Below, piece by piece: positions 8,133 through 16,684 of a stretch of 64,000 nt of DNA (position 1 is its first letter; each line of letters opens with the position of its first letter). Location of the stretch: assembly GCA_023953835.1 (NCBI GenBank), contig JAMLJB010000001.1, positions 2,046,001 to 2,110,000 on the forward strand. The letters are read 5' to 3'. Made by a program: the position numbers and the translations under genes. The notes below the pieces were generated by a model. The model was not told the DNA's origin, ran no database searches, and worked only from the letters and a program-made list of their open reading frames with translations. Origin of the DNA: Rhizobiaceae bacterium. Its GTDB lineage: Bacteria; Pseudomonadota; Alphaproteobacteria; Rhizobiales; Rhizobiaceae.

Positions 8133-8162
8133 GGCAGGAGCTTATTCCTGCCATGCGGTACG
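8123..8162 (-). promoter_or_regulatory. perfect 17-bp hairpin over the TPR gene start
   Basis: CGTACCGCATGGCAGGA and its exact reverse complement flank a 6-nt loop. On the minus-strand transcript the 5' arm contains the only Shine-Dalgarno-like AGGA, and the 3' arm contains the ATG start plus the next three codons. The folded RNA would hide both. Confidence 0.75.
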
Positions 8163-8201
8163 TCAACGAAAAAGGACGTGAAGGGCGCGTGACCCCTTGG
8201 C

Positions 8202-8327
8202 TCAGCCCTGGCGCGCCTTGTAGCGCGGAGCCGACTTGTTGATGACGTAGATGCGGCCTTTGCGACGAACCAGACGGTTGTCACGATGGCGGGCCTTCAG
8301 CGCTTTGAGCGAATTCTTGATCTTCAT
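8202..8327 (-). CDS. rpmJ: 50S ribosomal protein L36 (bL36, zinc-free paralogue type)
   Basis: This is a 41-residue, very basic protein starting [10 protein letters not shown], the C-minus form of bL36 seen in many alphaproteobacteria. It has no cysteine at all, so it lacks the zinc ribbon of classical bL36 and resembles YkgO-type proteins. It binds 23S rRNA in the large subunit. The ATG at 8327 is the family start. It lies 69 bp upstream of the TPR gene on the same strand. Confidence 0.95.
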   Translation of the reverse strand: MKIKNSLKALKARHRDNRLVRRKGRIYVINKSAPRYKARQG

Positions 8328-8442
8328 TGGTCTGGCCTGTCGGGTTTGGCCCTGCGGGCCTAACGGAAAGGCGCGCCTCGCAGCGCGCCCGAAATCGTGC
8401 TGGCTCATAAACGAGCGCCGCTGTCCCTGTCAATACCGGATA

Positions 8443-9525
8443 CTATCCGGAGCGTCGGGTCAGACGTGTGAAATGGCCCATTTTGCGCCCGGGACGGGCC
8501 TCTTCCTTGCCGTAGAGGTGCAATACGAGGCCGGGTTCGGCAAGCAATTCCGGCGCGCGTTCGATATCGGAGCCAATCAGGTTTTCCATGATGCAATCGG
8601 AATGCCGGGCGCAATCGCCGAGCGGCAATCCGGCGATTGCCCTTATGTGCTGCTCGAACTGGGAGATCGCGCAGGCCGCCTCGGTCCAGTGGCCGGAATT
8701 GTGGACGCGCGGCGCAATCTCGTTGACCGCAAGACCGCCGTCGCGCAGCACGAAGAACTCGACGCCGATGACGCCGACATAGGAAAGCGCACGCAGGATC
8801 GCGAAAGCCGCGCTGCGCGCCGCAGCGGCAGTCCGGTCCGAAATCATCGCCGGAACGGTGGAACTGTGCAGGATGCCGTTTCTGTGGATGTTTTCCGACG
8901 GTTCATAGGCCGCCAGCCCGCCATCCGCCGAACGGGCGGCGATCACCGATATTTCGCGCTCGAAATCGACAAGGGATTCGAGGATGAGCGGAACCGACCC
9001 GAGCGCCGCATAGGTTCCCTCGACGGCGGTGCGTGCGCCTTGGCGGAACATGGCCTGGCCCTTGCCGTCATAACCGAGCCGACGCGTCTTCAGCACACCG
9101 TTGCCGCCAAACGAGGCCAGCCCCCCGGCGAGGTCGGCGTCAGAATCGACCGGCCGATAGGCAGCCGTCTTGAGCGCGATGGAGTTGAGGAAAATCTTCT
9201 CCGTGAGGCGGTCCTGTGAAACCTCGAGCGCGCGCGCCGACGGAAAAACGGGGATGCTGGTGGCAATCTGGGTGGCTGAGGCCACCGGCACGTTTTCAAA
9301 CTCATAGGTCACGACAGCGCATTCGCGCGCCAGCTCGGCCAGCGCCTGCGTGTCGTCATATGGCGCGACGATCTGCCGGTTCGCCATCTGGGCGGCGGGG
9401 CAGTTCGCCTGCGGCTCCAGCACGACCGTCCTGTAGCCGAGCCGCCCGGCAGCCATCGCCAGCATGCGTCCAAGCTGGCCGCCACCGATGATGCCGATGG
9501 TGGACCCGACAGGCAAGGCACTCAT
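8443..9525 (-). CDS. purK: N5-carboxyaminoimidazole ribonucleotide synthetase
   Basis: PurK is an ATP-grasp enzyme that makes N5-CAIR from AIR, bicarbonate and ATP in purine synthesis. The 360-residue protein begins with the nucleotide-fold motif IGIIGGGQLGRMLAMAA near residues 9-25. The YEFENVP segment, the ATP-grasp core LKTRRLGYDGKGQ, the PLILESLVDFEREISVI block and the metal-binding VNEIAPRVHNSGHW follow. The gene overlaps purE by one base in the ATGA arrangement, so the two are co-translated. Confidence 0.97.
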   Translation of the reverse strand: MSALPVGSTIGIIGGGQLGRMLAMAAGRLGYRTVVLEPQANCPAAQMANRQIVAPYDDTQALAELARECAVVTYEFENVPVASATQIATSIPVFPSARALEVSQDRLTEKIFLNSIALKTAAYRPVDSDADLAGGLASFGGNGVLKTRRLGYDGKGQAMFRQGARTAVEGTYAALGSVPLILESLVDFEREISVIAARSADGGLAAYEPSENIHRNGILHSSTVPAMISDRTAAAARSAAFAILRALSYVGVIGVEFFVLRDGGLAVNEIAPRVHNSGHWTEAACAISQFEQHIRAIAGLPLGDCARHSDCIMENLIGSDIERAPELLAEPGLVLHLYGKEEARPGRKMGHFTRLTRRSG

Positions 9526-10019
9526 CAGGCTTCATCCGTGGGCTTGAGCGCGACCTTGCCGGTCTGCGCGGACCGCCATGCGTCCAGCCTTTCGGCAATA
9601 TTCGCGTCGCTGAGCGCCAGCACCGATGCAGCCAGAAGCGCGGCGTTGACCGCGCCCGCCCTGCCGATGGCCAGCGTGCCCACGGGGACGCCCGCCGGCA
9701 TCTGCACGATCGAAAGCAGGGAATCCTGCCCCGAAAGCGCCTTCGATTCGACGGGAACGCCAAAAACGGGCAGTGGGGTCATGGCCGCCGTCATGCCCGG
9801 CAGGTGCGCCGCGCCACCCGCCCCGGCAATAATGACCTTGAAGCCAGCGCTTTTCGCGCCCTTGGCGAATTCATAGAGCCTGTCCGGGGTGCGATGGGCC
9901 GACACGATCAAAGCTTCGTGACCTATGCCGAGCACCTCCAGCATTTCGGCTGCGTGGCGCATGGTCGCCCAGTCGGTCTGGCTTCCCATGATGATGGCGA
10001 CATCGGATTTTACTGGCAC
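9525..10019 (-). CDS. purE: N5-carboxyaminoimidazole ribonucleotide mutase
   Basis: PurE (class I, 164 residues) converts N5-CAIR to CAIR. The family motifs are visible: [12 protein letters not shown] near residues 9-20, the SAHRTPDRL catalytic His region near 41-49, and [12 protein letters not shown] near 66-77. The C-terminal [12 protein letters not shown] helix is also present. It is the first gene of the purE-purK operon and reads towards rpmJ. Confidence 0.97.
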   Translation of the reverse strand: MPVKSDVAIIMGSQTDWATMRHAAEMLEVLGIGHEALIVSAHRTPDRLYEFAKGAKSAGFKVIIAGAGGAAHLPGMTAAMTPLPVFGVPVESKALSGQDSLLSIVQMPAGVPVGTLAIGRAGAVNAALLAASVLALSDANIAERLDAWRSAQTGKVALKPTDEA

Positions 10020-10101
10020 ATCAGCCTCCGCTCGGTGCGGGCCGATTAGCGGATATCGCCTCCCACCGCAAGCGCGCCGGGCGTCCGCAAGGCAGCTTCG
10101 C

Positions 10102-10305
10102 CTAGGCGATGATGTCGGGAATGATGCTGTTTTCCAATGCCTTGAGGCGGTCTTTCAGCAGCAGCTTTTTCTTTTTCATCCGCTGTATCTGCAGCGGGTC
10201 GCACCCCGTCGCGATCATCGCGTTGATCGCCGCGTCGAAATCGGCGTGTTCCTGCTTCAGTCGCGCAAATTCGAGACGAATTTCCGCCTGATCCTGATCC
10301 GACAT
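10102..10305 (-). CDS. YdcH family protein (DUF465)
   Basis: This is a 67-residue, highly charged helical protein. The DUF465 core is visible as [17 protein letters not shown], a loop containing [20 protein letters not shown], and a short tail. Function is not established; members form small coiled-coil hairpins. I use the ATG at 10305 (MSDQDQ) because upstream residues are not conserved. A second DUF465 gene starts 241 bp away on the opposite strand. Confidence 0.85.
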   Translation of the reverse strand: MSDQDQAEIRLEFARLKQEHADFDAAINAMIATGCDPLQIQRMKKKKLLLKDRLKALENSIIPDIIA

Positions 10306-10546
10306 AGTCACCGTCTGAAATTCCGCGCTGCATTGCAGCGCCGTTCTGAAGGGCAATCTTGCCAGTCCCCCGACCAGCGCGAGCGCCTTTACCACATTTT
10401 TGTTTGCCGTGAAATCCTACTACGTCATGTTCGACAAAGGAAAGCAGTAGTGGCAGACTGTCATGGTTTCGTCACATCGCCTCGGCGGGTGATCGAGGCG
10501 GTGGTGACGGCACCGTGCGTAGACACCATGAAGGGAGAAGCTATTC

Positions 10547-10723
10547 ATGTCTCTTGCCAGCCACCTCGAAGAATTGCAGCGCAAGCACGGCGACATCGAG
10601 CGCCAGCTCGATGAAGCGATGATGCATCCTTCAGTCGACGATCTGGAGATCGTGTCGCTGAAACGACGCAAGCTTGCGCTCAAGGACGAAATCGAGAAGC
10701 TGAAAGTTCAGACGACCCACTGA
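10547..10723 (+). CDS. small YdcH family protein (DUF465), 58 aa
   Basis: A short gene coding for 58 residues begins MSLASHLEEL and continues with RKHGDIERQLDEAM, MHPSVDDLEI and SLKRRKLALKDEIEKLK, the DUF465 hairpin of two helices. The Shine-Dalgarno sequence AAGGGAGAAG ends seven bases before the ATG. A strong terminator follows at 10772-10805. It is divergent from a second DUF465 gene, so the two may share a control region; the function of the family is unknown. Confidence 0.85.
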   Translation: MSLASHLEELQRKHGDIERQLDEAMMHPSVDDLEIVSLKRRKLALKDEIEKLKVQTTH

Positions 10724-10771
10724 TTGGTTTTACCCGCGCAGCAAATGCGCGAAAATACGCGAAATTGAGGG

Positions 10772-10805
10772 GAGCCGACGGCCATTGGTCGTCGGCTTTA
10801 TTCTT
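10772..10805 (+). terminator. Rho-independent terminator after small DUF465 gene
   Basis: AGCCGACG and CGTCGGCT form an 8-bp stem with a 9-nt loop, followed by TTATTCTT. It ends the short transcript of the 58-residue YdcH protein and lies just before the convergent ArsR gene. Confidence 0.75.
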
Positions 10806-10814
10806 GGCGAAGCG

Positions 10815-11084
10815 TCAGCTTCTGTCCGACCAGAACTGGTCCAGCCACAGGTTGAGCTTGAGGAAACCCGTCGTGGACAGGGCATATATGCGCCTCGTGC
10901 CGGAGGAAGAGGAGTTGACCAGCCCCGAATCGAGCAGGACCTTCAGATGCTGGGAAACCGCCGGGCGGGAGACGGGCAAGCCCGACGCGATCTCGTTGAC
11001 CGATTTCGGCCCGCGCCGCAACTCCTCCAGAATATGTCTGCGATGCGGGTCCGCAATCGCCACAAATGCATCAGAAGCAGTCAT
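10815..11084 (-). CDS. ArsR-family HTH transcriptional regulator
   Basis: The 89-residue protein is a winged-helix regulator of the ArsR type. The first helix is AIADPHRRHILEELRRG, the helix-turn-helix is SVNEIASGLPVSRPAVSQHLKVL (about 28-50), and the wing carries SSSSGTRRIYALS. There are no cysteine pairs for metal binding, so it is more like the non-metal ArsR proteins that sit beside transporters or SRPBCC proteins. The MFS transporter gene lies upstream on the same strand, separated by 38 bp, and could be a target. Confidence 0.85.
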   Translation of the reverse strand: MTASDAFVAIADPHRRHILEELRRGPKSVNEIASGLPVSRPAVSQHLKVLLDSGLVNSSSSGTRRIYALSTTGFLKLNLWLDQFWSDRS

Positions 11085-11122
11085 GCCTACTTTTGTGGCT
11101 CAAGCGAAGGAAAATCTCAACT

Positions 11123-12358
11123 CTATTCCTGCACACGCGGATCGAGGCGCACCGCCTCCGGCGTGACTGCGCGATCCGCCGGCAGGGTCTGGAACGCTTC
11201 GCGGTCCTCCACGGGGACGGGCGCGCGGCGACTGATGCGCAGCAGCGTGTAGCAGCCGAGCGCTGCATGCGCGAAGGCTGTTGCCAGGAACAGCCCCTCC
11301 GGTCGCAAAACGCTCATCAGGCCAGCGCCGACAACCGGGCCGACCATGGTGCCGAACCCGTAAAGCAGCAGCAGGCCGCCCGAAATCTTGACGAAATCCT
11401 CGCCGCGCGCGTGGTCGTTGGCATGGGCGACTGCGATGGAATAGAGCGCATAGGCGAGCGCGCCGTAACAGGCCGTCATGGCGATGACATGATTGCCGGT
11501 GCGTGGCTGGAACAGGAACACGGCCAGCCCGACAAGGGCTGCCCCGAAGCCCGTGGCGGCGAGGACGTAGCGCCGGTCCATGCGGTCGGATACGCGCCCG
11601 ATAGGCATTTGCAGCGCAGCCCCGGCGACGACCACGAGGCTCATCATCAGGGCGATCTCGGGGGTCGTGAGGTCGATGCGCGCGCCGTAGACTGCTCCGA
11701 GCGTTCCCCATGCGCCGTTGGCGATGCCGATCAGCATGCAGGCGCCGAACGAAACGGGCGAGTTTCGATAGAGTCCCTTTAGATCGAGCGAAACGTCCTG
11801 AAGCGGTCGCGGGCTGGCCTGCGAGGAGACGGCGGTCGGAATGAGCGAGCAGCAGAACAGGATGCCCGTGACCATGAACAGCGATTCGTTGCGGACATCG
11901 CCCGCCGCGACCGCCATCTGCCCGGCCATGATCGAGGCATAGGTCACCATCATGTAGAGGCCGAACACGGTTCCGCGATTCTCGTTGTTGGCCCGCTCGT
12001 TGAGCCAGCTTTCGATAATCATGAAGCAGCCTGCCATGGTGAAACCGGTGAAGGCGCGCAGCACCACCCAGATCGCAGGATCGATGAACAGGCCGGTCAG
12101 CAACGCGACGATGGCGCCCACCGCCGCGAAGGTGCCGAACGCTCGGACATGGCCCGCCCTGCGCACGAGGCGCGGGGCGATAAAGCAGCCGGCGATGAAT
12201 CCGCCCGCCCAGGCCGTTCCGAGAAGGCCGAGTACACCCGTCGAAAATCCCTCGGCCTGTCCCCTCAGCGGCAGAAGCAGGCCGTGAAGCCCGGACGCGG
12301 CCAGCAGGAAGGCCGTGCCGCGCAAGAGCGCCAGAATGGGACGATAGGCGGCAAACAT
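11123..12358 (-). CDS. MFS transporter (YcaD/CynX-like)
   Basis: The 411-residue integral membrane protein has about 12 hydrophobic segments. Characteristic MFS loops include APRLVRRAGHVRAFG between segments 2 and 3, ESWLNERANNENRGTVFGLYM after segment 4, and GRVSDRMDRRYVL between segments 8 and 9. The ESWLNE and NRG motifs are typical of the YcaD group of putative efflux carriers; substrate unknown. It is transcribed towards the ArsR regulator gene with a 38-bp gap, suggesting a small operon. Confidence 0.85.
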   Translation of the reverse strand: MFAAYRPILALLRGTAFLLAASGLHGLLLPLRGQAEGFSTGVLGLLGTAWAGGFIAGCFIAPRLVRRAGHVRAFGTFAAVGAIVALLTGLFIDPAIWVVLRAFTGFTMAGCFMIIESWLNERANNENRGTVFGLYMMVTYASIMAGQMAVAAGDVRNESLFMVTGILFCCSLIPTAVSSQASPRPLQDVSLDLKGLYRNSPVSFGACMLIGIANGAWGTLGAVYGARIDLTTPEIALMMSLVVVAGAALQMPIGRVSDRMDRRYVLAATGFGAALVGLAVFLFQPRTGNHVIAMTACYGALAYALYSIAVAHANDHARGEDFVKISGGLLLLYGFGTMVGPVVGAGLMSVLRPEGLFLATAFAHAALGCYTLLRISRRAPVPVEDREAFQTLPADRAVTPEAVRLDPRVQE

Positions 12359-12446
12359 ACGCGAACCTCGTATTGCGAATCAGCAGATTTGACAGTGCGT
12401 GCTTACGAAGACGTCTCTGCGAAAAGATGACGTATCAATTGTGGCT

Positions 12447-12638
12447 TCAGCTTTTGAACAATGCCTCGGCAGCCGCCTTTGTCGCACCTTTCGCTGTCAG
12501 TTCGGTTTCCAGCCGGTCGATTTCCGCCTGCAATTGCGCAATGCGATCGCGCAATTCGCCGACAGACAATTGTGCGAGGTCCTGCCCGATCTGGTGGGTG
12601 CGCACCACCTGCTGCGGCTCGTCATCGAAGAGGGCCAT
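12447..12638 (-). CDS. DUF1192 family protein
   Basis: A 63-residue soluble protein begins MALFDDEP, contains the invariant-looking LSVGELRDRIAQLQAEIDRLE coiled coil (about 25-45) and ends ALFKS. This is the DUF1192 pattern of alphaproteobacteria; no function is known. It is divergent from the quinone oxidoreductase gene with a 76-bp shared upstream region. The start follows GGAGCAAGCC on the minus strand. Confidence 0.85.
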   Translation of the reverse strand: MALFDDEPQQVVRTHQIGQDLAQLSVGELRDRIAQLQAEIDRLETELTAKGATKAAAEALFKS

Positions 12639-12714
12639 GGCTTGCTCCGGTTTGTCTTTCGCTGCCGACAGAATACAAAGAACCTTCATTGGCTTCAAAT
12701 GCACGGAGACGACA

Positions 12715-13725
12715 ATGGCAAAAGCGCCGAGATTGCCGGAAAAAATGACGGCAATCGCGATCACCGCACCAGGCGGCCCGATGGTGCTGCGCCCTGAAAA
12801 ACGGGAGCTGCCCGAACCGGGACCGCGCGACGTGCTTATCAAGGTCAAGGCTGCCGGCGTGAATCGGCCGGACGTGTCCCAGCGCAAGGGCGTGTACCCG
12901 CCGCCGCCCGATGCATCCGACCTTCCCGGACTGGAGGTTTCGGGCACGGTCGCGGCGGTGGGCGACGAGGTGGCGCGCTGGCGGGTCGGCGATGCGGTCT
13001 GCGCGCTGACGCCCGGCGGCGGCTATGCCGAATATGTCATATGCGACGCGGGCAGCGCGTTGCCGGTTCCCGCAGGCTTCACCTTCACCGAGGCCGCCGC
13101 CCTGCCGGAAAACTATTTCACCGTGTGGCACAATGTCTTTGAGCGCGGCGCGTTGAAGCCGGGGGAGACGCTGCTCGTGCATGGCGGAACATCCGGCATC
13201 GGTACGACCGCCATACAGATTGCGACCGCGCTTGGCAGCCGCGTCATCGCGACCGCCGGATCGGCGGAAAAATGCGAAACCTGCATGGGGCTCGGCGCAG
13301 TGCGCGCTGTCAACTACCGTGAAGAAGATTTCGTCAAGGCGGTTGAGGAAGCCACCAAAGGGCGCGGCGCAAATGTCATCCTCGACATGGTGGGCGGCGA
13401 CTATGTGAGTAGGAACTATCATGCTGCGGCGGTCGAGGGGCGCATCGTGCAGATCGCGGTGCAGGCAGGCGCGAAAGCGAACGTGGACATCGCAAGGCTG
13501 ATGTCCAAGCGGCTGGTGCACACAGGCTCGACGCTGCGGCCACGCTCCGTCGAGTTCAAGGCGGCAATCGCCGCCGCACTCGAAACGCAGGTCTGGCCGC
13601 TGCTCGCCGCCCGCTGCATCGCGCCAGTCCTCGACATGATCTATCCGCTGAAGGAAGCCTGGCGTGCGCACGAGCGCATGGAGGAAGGCGAGCATATCGG
13701 CAAGATCATGCTGGACGTGGCCTGA
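12715..13725 (+). CDS. NAD(P)H quinone oxidoreductase (PIG3/QOR family)
   Basis: The 336-residue protein is a zinc-independent medium-chain dehydrogenase of the PIG3 quinone oxidoreductase type. The GroES-like half contains VKAAGVNRPDVSQRKGVYPPP and LPGLEVSGTVAAVG; the Rossmann half contains LLVHGGTSGIGTTAIQIA and the GANVILDMVGGDY block. Catalytic zinc ligands are absent, as expected. The ATG at 12715 follows GGAG at 12705 and is preferred; MTAIAI ten codons later is possible. It probably reduces quinones or enones in the cytosol. Confidence 0.92.
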   Translation: MAKAPRLPEKMTAIAITAPGGPMVLRPEKRELPEPGPRDVLIKVKAAGVNRPDVSQRKGVYPPPPDASDLPGLEVSGTVAAVGDEVARWRVGDAVCALTPGGGYAEYVICDAGSALPVPAGFTFTEAAALPENYFTVWHNVFERGALKPGETLLVHGGTSGIGTTAIQIATALGSRVIATAGSAEKCETCMGLGAVRAVNYREEDFVKAVEEATKGRGANVILDMVGGDYVSRNYHAAAVEGRIVQIAVQAGAKANVDIARLMSKRLVHTGSTLRPRSVEFKAAIAAALETQVWPLLAARCIAPVLDMIYPLKEAWRAHERMEEGEHIGKIMLDVA

Positions 13726-13826
13726 CGGTTGTTGGGCCACATCCGTTCTTTTATTTACAGTCGGCTAAACAACCTCCCCGCCGCCAAGGCGATCTGCTAT
13801 GCGGGCAATTCGGCCCGGAGATCGCC

Positions 13827-15026
13827 TTGCAGCCACAGACCACAGAACCCGTCACACACCCGGCGCCGGGGCGGCCCTGGACGGTAGCGTCGGCGCTCGG
13901 CGCATCGCAGATATTCGCTTTCGGCTCGACCTATTACCTGCTCGGCGTGCTGGGCGCGCCAATCCAGGCCGAAACGGGCTGGCCGCTGACCTTCCTGTCG
14001 GGCGCGCAATCAGCGGGAATGCTGCTCGCCGGCCTTGCATCGCCCTGGGTGGGTCGGACGATCGGCAGGAACGGCGGACGTCGCGTCATGGCGGTCAGCT
14101 TCGGGATCCTTGGCGTCGGCCTGCTGATCCTGTCTATTGCGACGCACAAGGCGATATTCCTTCTTGGCTGGCTGCTGATGGGGCTCGGCATGGGCGGTTG
14201 CCTCTACGACGCGGCATTCGCATCGCTGGGAAAGCTTTTCGGCGCAACGGCGCGCTCCCCGATCGCAACGGTGACACTTTGGGGAGGGTTTGCCAGCACC
14301 GTTTGCTGGCCATTGTCGGCTGCATTGCTGCCGGTCGTCGGCTGGCGCGGCATCTGCGTCACCTACGCCCTGATCCAGTTTCTTTTCTGCATCCCGCTAG
14401 TGCTGTGGGGCCTGCGCGGCCCGGTCCGTGCGGCACCGCCCGTCAACGCGCGGGAAGCCCTGCTGGAGCCTCGCGACAAACCCATCTACTACCTGTTGAT
14501 GGCGACCTTCGTGGTTATCGGGCTGTCCATGTCGGTGATCTATATCCACCTGATCGAACTGCTCCAGGCACGCGGGCTCGAACTTGCGGGAGCCGTGGCC
14601 CTCGGTGCGCTGATCGGACCGAGCCAGGTGGCCGCCCGTTCGCTCGACCTCCTGTTCGGGGGGAGGCACCATCCGGTGTGGACCTTTCTCGGGGCGATGT
14701 TCGGATGCGCGATCGGCCTCGTCCTGTTCGCGCTCGATTTTCCCTATCTGTCGGTGGCAATCATCATGTTTTCCGCCGGGAACGGGATCTATTCCATCGT
14801 GCGCGGCGCGCTGCCGCTCGTGCTGTTCGGCCCGGAAAAATTCCCGACCATCGTCGGCCTGCTGGCGCGCCCCGGCTATATCGCCTATGCGCTGGCGCCA
14901 TCGGTCGGCGCGGTGCTTATCGAAACCGCGGGGCCAAGTCGCACAATTGGAATTCTTGCGCTGGCAATGATCTGCAATGTCGGACTGGCGATCCTGCTCG
15001 CGGCACTTGTGCGCCGTCGCGCATGA
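13827..15026 (+). CDS. MFS transporter
   Basis: A 399-residue major facilitator with 12 predicted hydrophobic segments. GRTIGRNGGRRVMA is the loop 2-3 signature, WGLRGPVRAAPP lies in the central cytoplasmic loop, and SVIYIHLIELL starts the second half. The family resembles OFA/CynX-like carriers; substrate unknown. Translation starts at TTG (13827) with GGAG six bases upstream. It stands alone between the quinone oxidoreductase and the TrcR gene. Confidence 0.82.
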   Translation: MQPQTTEPVTHPAPGRPWTVASALGASQIFAFGSTYYLLGVLGAPIQAETGWPLTFLSGAQSAGMLLAGLASPWVGRTIGRNGGRRVMAVSFGILGVGLLILSIATHKAIFLLGWLLMGLGMGGCLYDAAFASLGKLFGATARSPIATVTLWGGFASTVCWPLSAALLPVVGWRGICVTYALIQFLFCIPLVLWGLRGPVRAAPPVNAREALLEPRDKPIYYLLMATFVVIGLSMSVIYIHLIELLQARGLELAGAVALGALIGPSQVAARSLDLLFGGRHHPVWTFLGAMFGCAIGLVLFALDFPYLSVAIIMFSAGNGIYSIVRGALPLVLFGPEKFPTIVGLLARPGYIAYALAPSVGAVLIETAGPSRTIGILALAMICNVGLAILLAALVRRRA

Positions 15027-15147
15027 TGCGCCATTGCCGTTGCGCCGGACGTCGATTGCGACTATATGCAACCGTGATTTTCCCAAAATGGTGGCTTTGC
15101 CCACCGCCCGCGTGAGGGACGCGGGCGAACGAGAGGATATTCTTGCA

Positions 15148-15846
15148 ATGGCCAATACGCTTCTCATGCCCAAGGCGACCGCTGTCTGGCTGGTCGACAA
15201 CACCGCCCTGTCCTTCGACCAGATCGCGCAGTTTTGCGGGCTGCATCCGCTTGAGGTGAAGGCCATAGCCGATGGTGAGGCCGCGCAGGGCATCAAGGGC
15301 ATGGACCCGATCATGACCGGCCAGCTTTCGCGTGACGAGATCAAGCGCGGGGAGGGCGACCCTGGTCACAAGATCAAGCTCTCCGAGCCGAAGGTGCGTG
15401 TTCCCGAGACCAAGCGCCGAGGCGCTCGCTATACGCCGCTGTCCAAGCGTCAGGATCGTCCGAACGCGATTCTCTGGCTGGTGCGCAACCATCCCGAATT
15501 GAAGGACGCCGCGATTTCGCGCCTTGTCGGCACGACCAAATCGACCATCGAGCAAATCCGCGAGCGCCGTCACTGGAACGCTGCCAATCTCCAGCCGATG
15601 GACCCGGTGACGCTCGGCCTTTGCTCGCAGATCGACCTCGATATCGAAGTGCAGCGCGCGTCGGCAAACCGTCCCGCAGCGGCTCCTGTCGGCGATACGC
15701 TCCTCCCCGCATCGCTCACGGAGCGGCTGCCGGCTGCCGACGAGACGCCGAAGCCGCGTGGCGAGGATGACGAGTTGGATGCGAACGCCGTGTTCGCGAA
15801 ACTGTCGGCGTTGAAGTCCGATACGCCTGCGGACGACGAGGAATGA
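15148..15846 (+). CDS. trcR: DUF1013 protein, TrcR-type cell-cycle regulator
   Basis: The 232-residue protein matches the alphaproteobacterial family DUF1013, named TrcR in work on Caulobacter and relatives, where it is linked to RNA polymerase and cell-cycle transcription. The conserved N-terminal two-thirds contains MPKATAVWLVDNTALSFDQIA, the FCGLHPLEVKAIADGEAA helix-turn-helix-like segment (about 29-46) and a second HTH-like block, KDAAISRLVGTTKSTIEQIR. The acidic C-terminal tail (about 165-232) is variable. The ATG at 15148 matches the family start (MANTLLMPKA). Confidence 0.85.
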   Translation: MANTLLMPKATAVWLVDNTALSFDQIAQFCGLHPLEVKAIADGEAAQGIKGMDPIMTGQLSRDEIKRGEGDPGHKIKLSEPKVRVPETKRRGARYTPLSKRQDRPNAILWLVRNHPELKDAAISRLVGTTKSTIEQIRERRHWNAANLQPMDPVTLGLCSQIDLDIEVQRASANRPAAAPVGDTLLPASLTERLPAADETPKPRGEDDELDANAVFAKLSALKSDTPADDEE

Positions 15847-15850
15847 TCGG

Positions 15851-16570
15851 TCAGGCGTAGTAGTTGCGGCGGCCCATGCCGTCGCGCGCTTCCTCGCGCT
15901 CCATCGCACGATAGAAATCGGCGAGGAGACGGCCGCGCTCGGGCTTGAAGGTCCGGCCGGGACAGGCGAGCGAGATGACCCTGTCGATGCGGAATGTGCG
16001 GAAGTCCTCGCGCATCTCGCACCATGCGACAAGCGTCCAGACACGGCCCCAGAACCAGAGGCCTAGCGGGCGCACGTCGCGGGACGAGGCCTGTCCGGAT
16101 TCGTCGCGATATTCGAGGGTGAGCACCTTGCGCTCCTCGACCGATCGCTCCAGCGCATCGATCACCTTGCGGTCGGCGTCGGTCACCACCCACATGGGCG
16201 AATGGATTTCGGTGCGCTCGATGCGCGCCTTTTCGTTGTCGGGCAGCACCGAGCCGATCTTCACCAGCGCTTCTTCCGCCGCACGCGCCATGGTTGCTCC
16301 TCCGAACGCGCGCACCATCCGGGCACCAGCGACCAATGCAACGATTTCGTCTCGCGTAAACATCAGCGGGGGAAGATCGAACCCTTCTCTCATCATGTAG
16401 CCGACGCCCGCCTCACCATCGATCGGCACGCCGCTCGCCTGCAGATCGGCGATATCGCGGTAGATCGTGCGCTCGGACACTTCGAGCCATTGGCCAAGTT
16501 TCTGGGCCGTCACCAGGCGGCCTCCGCGAAAATGCTGAACGATCTGAAACAACCTGTCAGCCCGTCGCAT
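15851..16570 (-). CDS. YafY-type HTH and WYL-domain transcriptional regulator
   Basis: The 239-residue protein starts with an HTH_11 domain (MRRADRLFQIVQHFR, then SERTIYRDIADLQASGVPI near 35-53), followed by a WYL ligand-binding domain that carries RDVRPLGLWFWGRVWTLVAWCEMREDFRTFRIDR. WYL domains sense nucleic-acid fragments or other small ligands. A GGAGGA ribosome-binding site precedes the ATG at 16570. It lies downstream of the DUF1127 gene on the same strand; a CTGACA-N6-TGTCAG palindrome 70 bp upstream could be its operator. Confidence 0.88.
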   Translation of the reverse strand: MRRADRLFQIVQHFRGGRLVTAQKLGQWLEVSERTIYRDIADLQASGVPIDGEAGVGYMMREGFDLPPLMFTRDEIVALVAGARMVRAFGGATMARAAEEALVKIGSVLPDNEKARIERTEIHSPMWVVTDADRKVIDALERSVEERKVLTLEYRDESGQASSRDVRPLGLWFWGRVWTLVAWCEMREDFRTFRIDRVISLACPGRTFKPERGRLLADFYRAMEREEARDGMGRRNYYA

Positions 16571-16640
16571 CTTTTCCTCCCCACTCGTCCCTCTGCCGCC
16601 CGGCTCCTGCCAGCAGGCAATGCACAATGTCACAAGGCTA

Positions 16641-16658
16641 CTGACATCATTGTGTCAG
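16641..16658. promoter_or_regulatory. inverted repeat CTGACA-N6-TGTCAG
   Basis: A perfect 6-bp inverted repeat with 6-nt spacer sits upstream of the WYL regulator start (16570) and just past the 3' end of the DUF1127 gene. Its half-site recurs in the larger inverted repeat at 16961-16984, so both could bind the same regulator. Confidence 0.4.
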
Positions 16659-16684
16659 GATGCTTCAGCATGGAGCGGGCCGCC

